Shown here piece after piece: positions 22,801 to 36,541 of a stretch of DNA of 64,000 nucleotides. The stretch comes from Aquila chrysaetos chrysaetos. Taxonomy: Eukaryota; Chordata; Aves; Accipitriformes; Accipitridae. The position numbers and the translations under genes are program-made. Location: positions 25,078,001 through 25,142,000 of the forward strand of contig NC_044018.1 in assembly GCF_900496995.4 (NCBI RefSeq), read 5' to 3'. The notes under the pieces are model-generated. The model made no database searches, had not been told where the DNA came from, and saw nothing but the letters and a program-made list of their open reading frames with translations. Position 1 is the stretch's first letter. Each line of letters starts with the position of its first letter.

Positions 22801-25800
22801 AAACCTGGTGTTATCTCTCCTTTACATTGTGCCTTAGGAACTATTACAGGGTATTTTTTTTTTTGCAAAAAAAATACTGTTCATCTAAAAGTTGACCTAA
22901 ATTAAAAAAAGGAAATGTTAAATAGAGGTTTGAGGAATGCCAAAAGTAAAACAAAACTCTTATTTGAGGTTTTATGTAACATTTTGGGATCTTTTAAAAT
23001 CATCTTTTTGATGTAAAACTATCGATATTGCTTCACCGGTTCAGCAAAAAACCTCCTTTGATTTGGCAACAAAACCAAACTAACTCTAATGATATATCCA
23101 ATATTTCAATGAGAACGAATATAGAAGAAAAAGTCATGACAGATATTCTTGTTTCTAGCAAAAGAAGTATTTGAATGTGTATATTTTCAAATGAACAAAA
23201 TAAGTTCCTTCTTCAAATAACATTCTTTCTTCATCTTACATATTCGCTATCACTGTGCTGACAGCAGTTGTATCCTTTCCTTCTATATTTATATTCTTGT
23301 GCCTTGGGACTTATGTACAGAGTCTTATTGTCCTCCCTGTACCTAAGTTTTCTTTCAATGGAAACTATTAACTCTTAAATGCACTACATCATTAGCCCCT
23401 AATTCTGTGGTCAAACCTGCTGCAGAGTTTGTGACTGAGTATTTCAGTGTTCTGTTGTGTCTCATCCCCGCATTTTTCAGAGATATCTGATATGTCTTGT
23501 TCCTTCTTAGCTGCTGTGTATTTTAGTTTGCCCAGGTTAGTTTCTAAATTTTTTGAGTTAGCATATTGATATTTATAGCTTTTATTCTTCACAATAAGAG
23601 CTCCAGCGATAGTAAGCAGAACCTGGCATACTGCAAGGGATGTGCCAACAAAGGCGAGCCAGCACGCTTCACTCTATTTATTCAGTGATTTGCATGATGA
23701 TGTCCATTGCGCATTTACAAGGGTGCAAAATGAGGAGAGAGGGGGGTAGGCTCCGTGTGGATATATGGTTTAGCTGGTTCACTCTCTGTTTAGCTCCAGG
23801 GCTAAATCACATCTGCATCATGTGTGCGTTGATTTGCTCCTGGGCCCTAATCTAGAGCCAAGCAGTTTTCTTGGTAAGGAAGCTTATTTATGGGAGAGAA
23901 AATAACTTGCTTCAGGCTTGAATTTTAGGTTCAGGATATACAGTTAGCTGGTCTGAACTGCTTGGCCAGGAGTGATCCCTTGATGCAGGTCACAAAGGTT
24001 ATGCAGACGTACCTATTATACTACCAAAAAAAAAAGGGAAATAAAGCTTTTTATACTTGCCTTATTCTGGTGTATAAAACTATATATGGTATCAGGAAGT
24101 GGGGAATGTAAAGTACTACGTTTAATTAACCTGTCCTGTTTACAACCATTTGTAGTCTATCTTTCACTGGAAGAACAAATAAATGAGGTCCCAAGTTTGG
24201 ATACTTTTATATCAAGTTAAAATTCATTTCTGCTGGGGAGAAGTACACGGAGAGTTAATAACTGCAGACTCTGAGAGTACAAAGCATAGACTACAAAAGG
24301 AAAAGGAAGCAAGAAGTCTTTTGTTTACTCAAAACATTGATATTTCATTTTTTTTGTATCTCATAAAAAGTATCACATTTCCTAACTTGTGTACTTCTTC
24401 TCCTCAGTGACAAAAAACCTGCAAGAATTTTCTGTATAATCCTAAGCTAAAAAAATACTGTTAGCTTTGCATTTAGAATATTTTATATATAGAAGGTAAA
24501 GGATTATTGCAAAATCTTTCAACACATAGACATGTTGTTTGAGGCTTATCAGCTTTACTATGGCAAATAGGTTCTCTTCTTCATATACAATTTGTAAAGA
24601 TTTTGCAAGACTCTGTATGCCAAAAAAAGTAAATTATATAATCCACAGGTATAAGTAAAATATATGGAATTATATTTTTTTATTTTATTTACCTTTTGTG
24701 GGCTTAAGCGAAAATGAATGTTAGTTTTGCTATAGTCAGCAGACAAAAGATATTCAGATAAAAAGTCTTAGAGCTCCATTTGTCTCTAGTTGGTTTGATG
24801 ACTCAGCTCCCACAGTGCAAATCCCATTTTAATAAAATATTTTGTCATTCTAATAACTGTGGAAAAACAGACAACAGTGGAACTCTGTCTAATGATCACA
24901 TTGCCCGTAAGAAAACCATGGGCATTAGGGGTATTATTAAAGGGAGTCTATTAAAACTCTGTTTCCAGAATGTGAAGGGTATGCATGTGCTTTAAACCTA
25001 CACAGACCCTCAGTGGCTTCAGTGAAGTTTGATATAGATACAAGATTTCATTAATTTAACTTTTTTTTGCCAGATCTGGGACCTCAGTGCTGAGAAGCTT
25101 TTTTTTTTTTCTTTTTTTGGGCATTTGGGATAATTTATTCTCTGACGCTGAGCATTAACAATACAGAATCTAGTTTGGATCTTTGAATCCTTGAAAAAAT
25201 AAGGACAATGTGAGTGGCATTTTCACGAGTGGTTATGAAGAACCTCTTTTGCAACTGAATTATATGGAATTCACTATCTACTATTTTACAGACTATCATT
25301 ATTCTATGGAATACCATTAGTGATATGGAATATGGCCTAAATAAAGAGCCTAATATTTTATGTTTCTCTTTTTCTTCCCAGTCTTATTTTGCCTTATTGT
25401 TTATGCTGTCAAAAGTCCTATCTGTAGTCCTTTACCTATCTACAGTTGGTGAAAGTAATCTCTCCCAACTTGGGCATTTAAAAAATTAGCTGTCGGGGTC
25501 CAACTAGCCGCCCTAGATCTGCCTTGTAGACAGTGGAAAGAATGATCACACATTCAAGTTAAGTGTCTAAGTTAAGTGAGACAGATTTCTCTTGGCAGAA
25601 CATATTCCTCTTAGGTGCCTAACCTGGAATTTGATTAATAATTGTTTGCTTAGGAAAAAAGACTGTCTCCCATAGATAAGGATCCTAGATACAAGCTATG
25701 TATTTAAATAGTATGCATATTTCATTCTTTTCTTCTAAAACCAGACCATGTTTTATTATTGAGCTGAGCTTCTTTATGTTTATTATTAAATGTGAATATA

Positions 25801-28800
25801 GATAATTTCCATATGAACAGATTGATTTTTGATCAATTCAGAATGAGAAGTTTTCTATTATCATTGTTAACTGTATTGAGTTAACACTGATGTATCTTAT
25901 GATGACTCCCTGAACAGGTAGGAAACAGTTACAAGGCTAGCTGCAAAGTTCACTGTAAGGAAGAACATGAGCATGCACCAAGTCTCACACTTCATAGACT
26001 TTGGAGAGAGCCATTTTCTTGTTCTTTTAACATAATAGACTTTCATTCATAGCCCCTGCAAGTTAGCTACTATGTAGTCCTTTATTTAGTTGCTAAGTTC
26101 TGTGATCTTCCATTAACACTGAATTTTCATCTAAAATGCCATGATGTCTTATAAGCAAACAATATTAAAATATGTGTCTTTGGATCAGGGACTAAATTAG
26201 ACAAACTGTCAGAGAGTACAATAATAGATACAGATAAGACGACTAGATCTGTGCAACTGATGGCAATAAGGAAATTTTCATAATTTTGTCTAGATCCTGT
26301 GGCCAAAATTCAGCAAATAGCTGAAGCATAAGCTTAATTCCTACTGAATTAAATGGGGCTTCTTACACGCACAAAGACTACACATTCCTAAGCACTTTGC
26401 TCTTTATAGGCATTGCTCTTCTTGCCTCCCTTGCAAATATATGCATCCTAATCCTCCCTACTGCAAAAAAAAATTAACCCAACTCTTGTTTACTATGATC
26501 CCACAGACAGTATGCTAATAGGAGTACACAGCGCGACCTGAGTTAATGGAGACATATCTTTTCCTATTACCAAGCACCAGACTGGTGCAAATGCACATAC
26601 TGCATATCAACGTTACAGAGGCATCTTGTATTTTATTTTGTATGCAGACATTCCTATCGGCTCAATCTTACCTAGGGCTTTCTGACAGTTAATAATCTAG
26701 AGGTACCATTGCAAATCCAGAGTCGTCTTTTTGGATCGTTGGAAATCTCATATTATTATTGAGTTGTAACAAGTTTGTTGTCTACAGGCTTTGTAGAAAC
26801 AAAAGTAATGGTAATTTTCAAGAAAATACAATACAGAGAGCACAGCCATCTTTATTTTAAGATTGCAATAATATTCTAAATTTATACTGAAGATCTCCCT
26901 GCCGATAGAAATATCTTTCAAACCACTGCAGCATTTGAAGGTGCCTATTGTTCCTGCCTCTAGGACAGTTGCTGATTCCTCCTGTCATCCTCAGATGGCT
27001 GAATCTGTCAGTATTGGAGCTCTTCCATATTGCTAGAGTGAGGAAAAGAAACCAGGTAATAACTGCTTCCTACAAAAGGTGAGTTGATTGCACTGGATGT
27101 AGAACAGGAAGAATTCTTGTAATTTTAGGAGAAATGGGACTGCTAAATAACACGTCAACCAAAGACGGGTTCTGTAACTGACAAGGAAGGTATTTTTAGC
27201 CTGGGGAAATGTTTGGTTTGCGTTGCTCCATTATCACACTTCCTTGCTTGCTTGCTTTCTTGCTTTGCCTTCCTATTATCTGTTTGTTGCCGGGTTTTGA
27301 TATACTTATTTCTTTCAGCGCCTCAGCACAGGGTATGTGCAATACATCCACCCATGATCCTTCACCTGTGCACCTGAGCCTATGTTGCTCTACAGCTGTA
27401 GTGGCTCCAGTGAAGTCAACGAGGAAGTGATTACACTGAGCTTAGATTCAAGTCTACTCAGCTCAGTTCAGCAGTGGTGCATAAGTGAATATTCATCGCA
27501 TCTAATATTAGATGTCTGAATTTTTTTTTGTCTAATCTTCTGCAGAGAATGGAGGGAAAGGTATACACAGGGAACAGTTCACGTCATCCTGAGCCGCAAG
27601 ATAGGAATCACCCTCTGAAGGTTCCTCTTTCTAACCTCTGACTTTAAAGTGAGATGAGGTGATTATCTTTTGCTTAAATAAAGTCACATGGTATGTCTAT
27701 AAATGGCTGTAAAGCTAAGAGTGTGTAGGAACATTGAGGTAACACTGGCATGTTGAAAACACTTAAAATTACAAATTGGCAGAGACCGTTGTTAAATTTA
27801 TCGAGGTTCACTAAACTTCCCTTTGAATTTGGCCGTAAGTCAACTATGGCTAGTAGATTGTGAATGAAATGAAGAACAGCTGTGCCTTCATAACATAAAT
27901 CTCTTAGACAGGGGAAATCATTCAATCAAGTTAGTGAGAAAATTAGCATCTTTACGTTTCATTTTCTCTCTTTTCTCTCAAAAGAGTTTCATTAGGACTG
28001 ACAGAACTGATGATACTGGATTTGCAGACCAGGCACTTGCCATAGTTGATCTGTGAAATCATGGATGTGCTTCAGACTTAGTTTCTGTTGATAATTGAAT
28101 CTGGTCTACCATTAAATTAATTATTTCAGATTTTCTTTAAACTGTGCGGCTGTGATTAACATAGACAGTATGTTGTTCCCTACCTTGCTCATGTGACAGA
28201 TCTGAAAAAGAATGGAGAAATCACGATCCCTTCCTGCCTCAAGCAATTAATCAACAAACTTCCAAATTTACTGTCTTGCTATCTGACTCAGAGGCTGGAG
28301 ATTCCAAGGCATGGTTTCCTTCTTCCGATACACTGTGCTGTGGGATTTCAGCCAGAAGCAGACGTGGGTGCTTTCCTGTGAGGCAGATCACCCTCCGCAG
28401 AGGCACGCTTGGAGTCCCTCTGCGAGCTGATGCAAGCAGGCTGTGGTGTTATTAGCAGTAGTGATATTATTCCAACCTGTGCTTATAGAGTAGGTTACAC
28501 TGTGACTCTTACGTGTTTCAATTATCTGGGAAGAGAACATTCCATTTGCAAACCAGTTATTTATAGGCTATAAAACACATATGCACATATTGTGGTATGA
28601 TTTTACATTAGAAAACGTTAAATTGAATTTTTCCCATGTCCTTTCAAAGTGTGAAATGAAATGAATTTAACATGCATACTAATAAGATTCTGCTTGCTTT
28701 CTTTAGAGAAAGCATGTGCTTTTAAAAAGCTTTTTCTAATATTCATTTTTCCACCCACTAGGTCATTCCTTTCATTAACAGTGATTAAAACTAAACCTCT

Positions 28801-30859
28801 GTGCTCGTAAGCTTGCCCTGTGTGGATGAAGTCACGTCTTACTAATGGTAGTAGTTTAAAATACCCTACTGGGAAAACCTCGCTATCTAAGAAATGGGTT
28901 CATAGATGGACAGATAGAAAGACAGATGAAAAACATTACTCACCTTCACGTCTAAACCCATGAACATTCACAACTGTTCTACAGTTCAGGATTGAGTGCC
29001 CTAAAGCAAAACTAATTATGTGTTTGCTATTTAATATTTTTTCTTACTAGCAAAGACGTTCTGATATATCAGGAAAATATAGCATATTATGTGATACTTC
29101 CAGCAAGGTGCTTGTATCTTTTGGCTGCAGCAATGGTCCATATGTTTGATATCCTTTATGTAACCCAGTGATACATCATTAATTGTAATTTCATGCCAGG
29201 GCGATTGGCAGGCTCTGTGGACAATGACAACAACTACTGCCTCCTAAAATTCTTTGATAAACTATGGGGAAATTTTCATCTGTCCCTATAATCTGAAAAA
29301 ATGTATAGTGTTCACTATCACATTCTTGTGCTTTAAAACGAAAGCAGCCTGCCTGTGGGTGAAAAAAAATTCTTCATACGGAGCTGCAGAAAGGGTAGAG
29401 AAATATGGTTTTTTTTAGAATCTGAGAATTATTTCCTGTGGTAACTGGAACTGCTATTAATTTAAAATTCAGTTCTCATTTATTAATCTGCAATATCCTC
29501 TAGGGGACTTTTTGTTAATAGTCACCACTATCCCTCAAAACCCCAAACAACTCCCTTTTTTTTGCCCTGGTCTTTAGTTTTCTCATACACTTTAAAACTC
29601 TTGACCTTGACAAGGACTTGCTACTATTACATGTGTAAGGAAGCAATGAAACCTCTCACACTATTGGAGTCTGCCTGGCTGTTGGTACATCTGAAGTCCA
29701 CAGCACCAAGGATTTTCTGAAGCCTGTGAAAAACTGGGTTGTTTTTTTCTTTTTTCTTTCTTGTACATCTTGAATCTTTCAAAACTTTGAATACAACTGT
29801 AAGTCTATGAGAAGAAGTCAGGAGGCTGGATGGCACATTCAACTTCAGACAGAAAGAGCGGGGCTGGGAGGTAAAGGGCAGCCAGAGTTAGGCTTCCGAG
29901 TGTGTTTCTCCTAGCCCCAAATGATTTGCTTCCTGTTAAAGCTTAAAGCATTCATACTTGCTTGATAGTTACAGCTGAGGTAATGACTTTAAGTATGCCA
30001 ATTTGCACCAACTGAAGATTTGTCCGTCTATTTCCAAACTTGTTTTCCAGCTGTCATGTTGGTCTGCACCACACAGTTCACTGTGTTCTCACTACTTCTT
30101 TTGTTTAAAATATAAAGGCTTGCTTCATTTCATGAACAGAGGTTGCCACTAAAAGAGAAAAACAATGCTAGACACACAGTCTTAGCATGACTGTAAGGAT
30201 GTACCAGTTCAATGCTAATTATTATAATACAGATGCTTGCCCTGTCTATGTCTGTAATTGCATGCCTGAAAGTGCTATATGATTTCCAAGCAGGTTCATT
30301 AATTTACTAGCCTGTTAAGTTAACATGGAAAGCAAAGAAAACACACTGGTTTGGGTTTATTTATTGAATTAAGTCCAGAAAATGCATCTCTGTTCTTTTA
30401 TTGAGTGGCTGTGGGCTGAAATGTGACATACCTTTGGGAGAAACAAATCAAGGATTATTTAAGTGGTTGTTTACTTCAAGAAATGCAAAACATGCTGTTT
30501 GAGAAGCTGAATCATTAAAACAATTGCAATGGGACACAGTGCTTTTCACACTGAGATGAAAATCTTTACATAGATTGCCTAATCTGGTTATACCATGTTT
30601 TCTACCAGGATATCAGATCATTGAGGTATTGAATGTGAATTCTATATAAGTTGCTGGCCAGATTGACCCACAGCTAGATACTTCATAATCTTTTCCAAAG
30701 ACATACCATCTTAAATTAATTGTAATATTATACACTTGTAGTTACACTCCTGCCTTTCCTGGAACTGGGTGTATATGTGGGGGGGGTGGCGGGGGTGGTG
30801 GTTTGCTCACAATATTTAATGTTATTCTCAAGGGATGAATTTTGTACTTTGCCTTGAAG
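22801..30859. other. Intergenic, no gene recognised
   Basis: About 8 kb of AT-rich sequence with only short, motif-free ORFs. T-rich runs lie near 25062-25069 and 25099-25118. No transposon, RNA gene or promoter was recognised. Confidence 0.55.
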
Positions 30860-31610
30860 ACGAGTGAGCTTCGTGGTTGTTTCCATCCTCATGTGGAAGA
30901 GTGCTCCGAAGCTCCTTCTGTCAGCATAATTACCTGTCTAGCTGATAGCTCCACCACCCCTGAGGAGTGGGTCTTTTCACACAGTGAAAAATCATTATCC
31001 CTGAAGTAACCTGGATCTAGGGCTTTGAAGATTAGGATTAGAACAAGGAATATGATGTAGCATTCACTCAAGAGCCAGCGTAGTGTTCGCAGCACTGGGA
31101 TGATGTACCAAAATTGACTTATTTTGCTTAGCAAGCAGAGTGACAAGTTTTGATTAGCTGCCCATTGAAGGCTATCGTTGGCACGGCCAGCGCAGAATAC
31201 TCTAACTGTGGAGCCTGGAAGCCATGAATATGTACAAAGCTATTGCCAAGTCAGCATCTGAGAGGATGTTCATAGGAGCAGCCTGCTGGCTCGTCGTGGA
31301 TGGGAAAATTTATTTCTGACAGATTTCATACTTGGGAGGATGTCAGCTAAGCCTGAGGCTGTGAAGTCTCTTGACGGTCAGAAAACAGACCCCTCGTTTG
31401 AGGACATTGTCATGGCTTTGGCTAGTTCTTCAAAATGGTACCCTTTTCCTTCTAACCTCACTTCTGTCTTGTTCAGGTTTAGTTTCAGCCAGCTGAATTT
31501 CAATTCAGAAGCTGATCTCCTGTAGGCACTGAGGCAGATGGGAAGCAGTGCTGTTAGGGTATGATGTGAAAGATGGTTTGAACTGCGAGTCAGTAACACA
31601 CTGTTCACTG
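30860..31610 (-). mobile_element. L2-like LINE relic: reverse transcriptase thumb and C-terminus
   Basis: The minus strand reads FSWLKLNLNKTEVRLEGKG (LNLNKTEV at 31482-31459), the L2-type W-x-x-x-N-K-T-E block after the RT active site. Further downstream on the same strand it reads IIPVLRTLRWLLSECYIIFL, then a KAL-to-PGYFRD block at about 31025-30993. This matches the family's TPVLR..HWLP and FKAL..PGYLRD blocks. The order and strand agree with one continuous old insertion, interrupted by stops and frame shifts. It is not functional. Confidence 0.75.
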
Positions 31611-34600
31611 CGATGTTTCAAAAATATCTCCTGGTAGTTTTACATGTATGGCTACCAGAAAAAAACCAGAAGACTGGAGAGTTCACCAGCAAGGGGCCCA
31701 GATAAGAGGTACCGTTACCAGTCACAAACATTTTGGATCATTCACAGTGGAATGACTTGATCTGGCTTTGTGCGGTTCACTCGTGGCTGCGTGACGCTGC
31801 ATGGGATGGCTAGTACGGCAAATGTAGCTGCAAGAGTCAACAGCAGAAGTATGGGAACGTTATCACAGCCTGGGAGTAACATGCTGTAAATATAAAAAAC
31901 CAAGCAGAATTATTCTCTAACGCTCCCTCTCTCTTAAATATGGTTTGAACCTCATTAACAAATGATATGATGGCAGTTTTATGTGAAATTAGTTAATTGC
32001 CCTTTGTCACAGTTTCCTCTGGGAGGTGGATTCCAACAAAGGGAAAGTATAACAATCACATACAAAAAGCTGTTCTGCCATCTGTTTGTTTATTTTTACA
32101 ATTCTCTGTATTACATATTTCTGTCTGAGAAAAAAAACTATTAAAACTTGTTAAAGTTTTCATTTCTTCATCTATTTGCATTTCAAATAAATATGGAATA
32201 GTCTGAGATGTAACATTGACAATAATATAATAAACTGATCAAAATGGACAGGAAAGGATGTCTTAAAATATCAGATTTATTTATAGATAGTCAATTTTCA
32301 GTCGTTGCAGACCTACAAGTCAAGAATAAATTGGATGGGATAGAATTTTGTAAATATGTGAAGTAAAGAAATTGCTTCCTGTGAGTGCCAGTCTCTTCAT
32401 TTCTGTATCTAGAACAATCACCGAGGAACTGTTGATTTGAAAAAACAAGGAACAAGCAATGCTAGACTTGTGTAGTATATCTTCTTCCACAGGGAAAAAA
32501 AGGAATTTTAGAGGTATAGATACAGAAAATGTTTAGCTCTTTTCTCAGAAAAAAGAGATGTAGGTCTCTCCGTGAGGGAAGGGACAAAGTCGGATCCATC
32601 CAGAGATGAGGAATCCTATGAAATATCATGTTATAGGCCTAGTGCCATCTCACCTGGATGACTGTATGTTGTTCTTGTCCCCTGATGATGAAAGTTAAAA
32701 GTTTTACTAGTTGGCAGAGCTGCTTATGAAATCCCACAGTGGAAAATAAAATAAATCTTTCACTGCACTTCATGCAAGCAGTGGTCTGTTCTAAAGACCA
32801 GTGGGGTAAGGTCTGGAATGGCTGGGGGTAATAAGCATGCAAATCTGGTATGAGTCCCAAAGTCCTGAGAAAAGACCAGCAGAAAAAGAAATTAATCTGC
32901 TAATCTGTAAACCAGAGATGGTCCAGAATTTTCTTAAGCATCCCTGAAATCAGAGATGCCAAAAAAGTCTTCCCAGCCTTGCCTTCCTGTGCTAAACACT
33001 GTCACTACAAAAGCTTCTATCAGCTATAGTACATGTCTGTGAGCGATGGTCTCCACTGATTTTACCTACTGAGTCCAAATAATTGCAGGCTTGTTGTTTG
33101 TGCTTCTGTTTTGCGCCCAGTGAGGCTAGATGAAGGGACTGTTAGCCCTGTGGAAAAACAAGGAAATGCTGTTTTTACCCAAATCACATTCTTCAAAAAT
33201 TAGATGTATGTCTATCTGAAAAGCTGTATAATTTCCAGGAAAAAAAAAGAAAAAAAAAAAAATGTTGGGTAAAAAAAAAGGATGTCCCATACAACAGATC
33301 ATTGCTGGTCTGTGCGCTGAACAGGCATATATCACACAAATCACAGTAGGACTTCATACTGTTAGCAAGGAAAGCATTTCTCAGATTAATAATTGAGAGC
33401 AAAAGTTACCTCGCTAAAGCATTGGAAGGGCAAGACAAGGCTCAAAGAATGAGAATGGATTGCAGGGTTAACAGAGGCACCCTCACAGGAGGGAATTACT
33501 TATAGACTACAAAATAACTATAATAAATTTGAAGAGATTTGAGGACAATTCTGGGAATTTATCAAACCTTGAAAATAGGCCATGTATGTAAGCACAAAAG
33601 ATTAATACACTCTAACCCTGGCCTCTGCCTCTCCTTTCTTCTCTCTGACATCATGCTTTGGCACACAAGCATTAAAAAAAAAAAAAAAAAAAGTAGAGTT
33701 TCAGTGGTTCATTTCCAACACAAACAGGAAAAAGTAAATAGCAATTTGAATAGTGCTTCTCTATAGAGAGAAACCTTCTCATTCTGTTATAAAAAATACC
33801 CTGCATTTATTCTTCTTTTATATTTATTATCAGTCTGTTTTACTTGCTCTTTCTGTATTTAGTAGAATCAAATTAATTAGGACTTGGTATTAAGAAATAT
33901 TTTTAGGGTGTGTGTGGGTTGTATATCAATGGATCTCATCATAATAAGCCATGTGTGGGGAAGAGTATGCTGCAGAGTAGTTGCAAAAGCCATTTGGAAT
34001 CAGTCTTTGCTTTGGGAGGAGACACGTGTCACATAATGATGGTCACTCCGGTGCCACATGAAGCAAATCTCCTTCCGACTACTTGCATCTGATTCCTGAA
34101 CAGAACAGAATGCAAGTGGCACTGTAAAGATGTACAACACGTTGGATTGTATAAAGTTGGTCTTGACATCATTTCAAAAGATTTGGCGAAGATCCCGTCC
34201 ACCTGATTTTAGTGTTGAGTAGTTCACTGGAATGGCCTTCCTCTACCAGAACAACCAAAATCCTAACTCAATTATGTCCCTGGTATTAGTTTAGAAGAAT
34301 TCGATCTTTACAGCTTAACTCAGCATGGCAAAACAAGAGGTCTGTGTGGCTGAAGATACACAAACAAAATGCAAATGTTATGCAAGACAACTGGCATACT
34401 AAGAAGAAAAGTGAGCTCAGCAAACGGTTCAAGAAACAGTGGACACAAAGAGCAGTGATGTCACATTAGCAATGACTCCAACTGGAAACATGCAGAGAAG
34501 AATAATCAAAAGTCTCTTCAGTTCCATAGGTCTTCTGTAACTAGTTCAGAGTACACAGTAGACAGACAAGTTATAGTCCATTAGAAGGCAGGGTTACACA

Positions 34601-35671
34601 CACTATTATAAAGCACATTACATTTTCTTAGGAGTCACTATATATTTCTGGCAAAAAAGATGTGCTTTTTATACAACACTTCTGGTGTGGAAGATGTCAC
34701 TTCATAACTAGATACTTTAAAAAGTACAGGACTGAAATGGAACTAGGTGCTTACATCCAAAAATAACCACCCAGCTGCTGCCTGATCTTGGTTTAACCCT
34801 AAACTCCATGTCTCTGCTTGGCTTCGTAGTCTCCCCTTGCCTGGAGTAGTACATCTTTTCAAGGCCAAGTTTCTTGAATGCTTAAGATTAACTGGAGTCA
34901 GAAACTCCATATTCTTCTAGGGTCCCTGAAAGGTCTGATCTATACATTTTCTTAACATGCTAAGCTCCTTTAGCAAGCAGTCTTTAAAAAGATCACAGTA
35001 ACTCTGCTTCCTGTATTAGTCAACTGCTGTATTAGTCACTCAGAAGTGGAAGAACCTGCATTTAATTGATTCTTCAACCTGCAGAAATTCAAACCACTTG
35101 TTCCAAAAGGCTGCCCCGAGCACTGAGCATTCGTCTATGACAGATGTGGGAAAGTGCAGGTGGAATTAAAGGTGAAGGGAGGCTTTTCCTGTTGGAGCTG
35201 AGGTATTATGCAGCGATGAATTTATGATTCATGTAGCAGAGAGCACAGAAAGGCAGATAGGACTATCCAAGGGCTCCACTTCCTTTTCCCATGAGTCTTT
35301 TTAAAATACTGGATAAATGTTTCTAACACCCACAAGAATACCTTAGCCTCCATGCCACAGATTCAAGTAATCTTTTTTTCCTGTTCTTCCCTGCTGCCCC
35401 CCAGTTTAATTTCATTAAAACAAATGTATTAAGTAAATTATTTCAAAGGGTTGCTATAAGTTTTCTTGCCTTATACTGGCATTCAACTACATGCTACAAG
35501 ATAATTCTAAAGAAGATAGAAAAACTGGTAGCAAGGAGCAGTAAACAAATATAGAGGAGGGAAAAATCCAACATTGCTTTAGGACAGAGTGACATCTCAG
35601 ATGTCAGTGGAAGTTGGACTATAAAGATCCGTTAGCTAGGAACTCACTGTAGGAAAAAAGATTACACTAAA
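31611..35671. other. Intergenic, no gene recognised
   Basis: AT-rich sequence. A-rich runs lie at 33240-33281 and A19 at 33674-33692. A plus-strand string near 32640-32720 faintly recalls the L2-type S-x-LDYC and LVQxAA blocks but was too weak to call. ORFs are short and motif-free. Confidence 0.5.
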
Positions 35672-36541
35672 TAATCACAGAATCATATAATAATTTAGGC
35701 TGAAAGGGACATCTGGAGGACATCTAGTACAACCTCCTACTGCTCGAAGCAAGCATAACTTCAAAATTACACCAGGTTGTCCAGGCCTTGTCCCGTTAAG
35801 TTCTGAATATTTCCAAGGACAAAGACTACATAAGCTCTCTGGGCAGCCCATTCCAGGGTTTAAACACTCTCAGGGTGCAGAGTATTTCCCATGTATCTAG
35901 TCTGAATTTCCTTCACTGTAACTTGGAAGCACTGCTTCTCATCCTGTCACTGCACCTTTGGCTTCATCTTCTCTATCATGGAGTTTGGCTCCATCTTCTC
36001 TATCACCCTCTTTAGGCAATGGAAGGCTGCAGTTAGGTCCTTCCCTCTCCTTCTTGTCTCCAGGCTAAACAAATCCAGTTCCTTCAAGCTCTCCTCATAC
36101 ATCCTATGTCCAGCCTCCTAAGCATTTTAGCATTCTTCCTCTAGACTGTCTCTAGCTTGTGGATATCTATCATTCGCACTAGTGCCCCAAACCAGACATA
36201 ATAATCCAGAAGGAAGCACAGAAGTTCCAGGAAAATGGGAATAAACACTTCCCTTAATTTACTGGCTGTATGCTTAATAATGCAGCCCAGTATATGATTA
36301 ACCTTCTTCACCACAAAGGTACATGCTGACTCAAGTTCCACCTGTCCCTCAGGATCTCCAGGTCCTTTTGTGCAGAGCTGTCCCTCCAGCCAGTCAGTCC
36401 AGAGCCAATACTGTCGCATGCTATATTCAATTCCAAGTGCAGGACTGCGTTGCCTTTGTTGAATTTCATGAGACTTTGTCAGGCTGCTCCTCCAGCTTGT
36501 TGAGGTCCCTCTGAACCCCAGAATATCAACTGCTGCTCCCA
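35672..36541 (-). mobile_element. CR1 LINE, older 5'-truncated copy
   Basis: About 870 bp. The plus strand begins AATCACAGAATCATATAATA (the complement of a CR1 3' end) and runs through the reverse complement of the 3' UTR into the end of ORF2. A minus-strand reading includes VNHILGCIIKHTASKLREVF (NHILGCI near 36299-36279), the conserved C-terminal CR1 block also present in the 15-kb copy. It is clearly more diverged than that copy. It is 5'-truncated and the RT core is missing. Confidence 0.92.

Noticed and set aside
32630..32730. Plus-strand string resembling L2-type S-x-LDYC and LVQxAA RT blocks
   Set aside because: Only two weak blocks in different frames were seen, with a stop between, and the expected HWLP block was not found.
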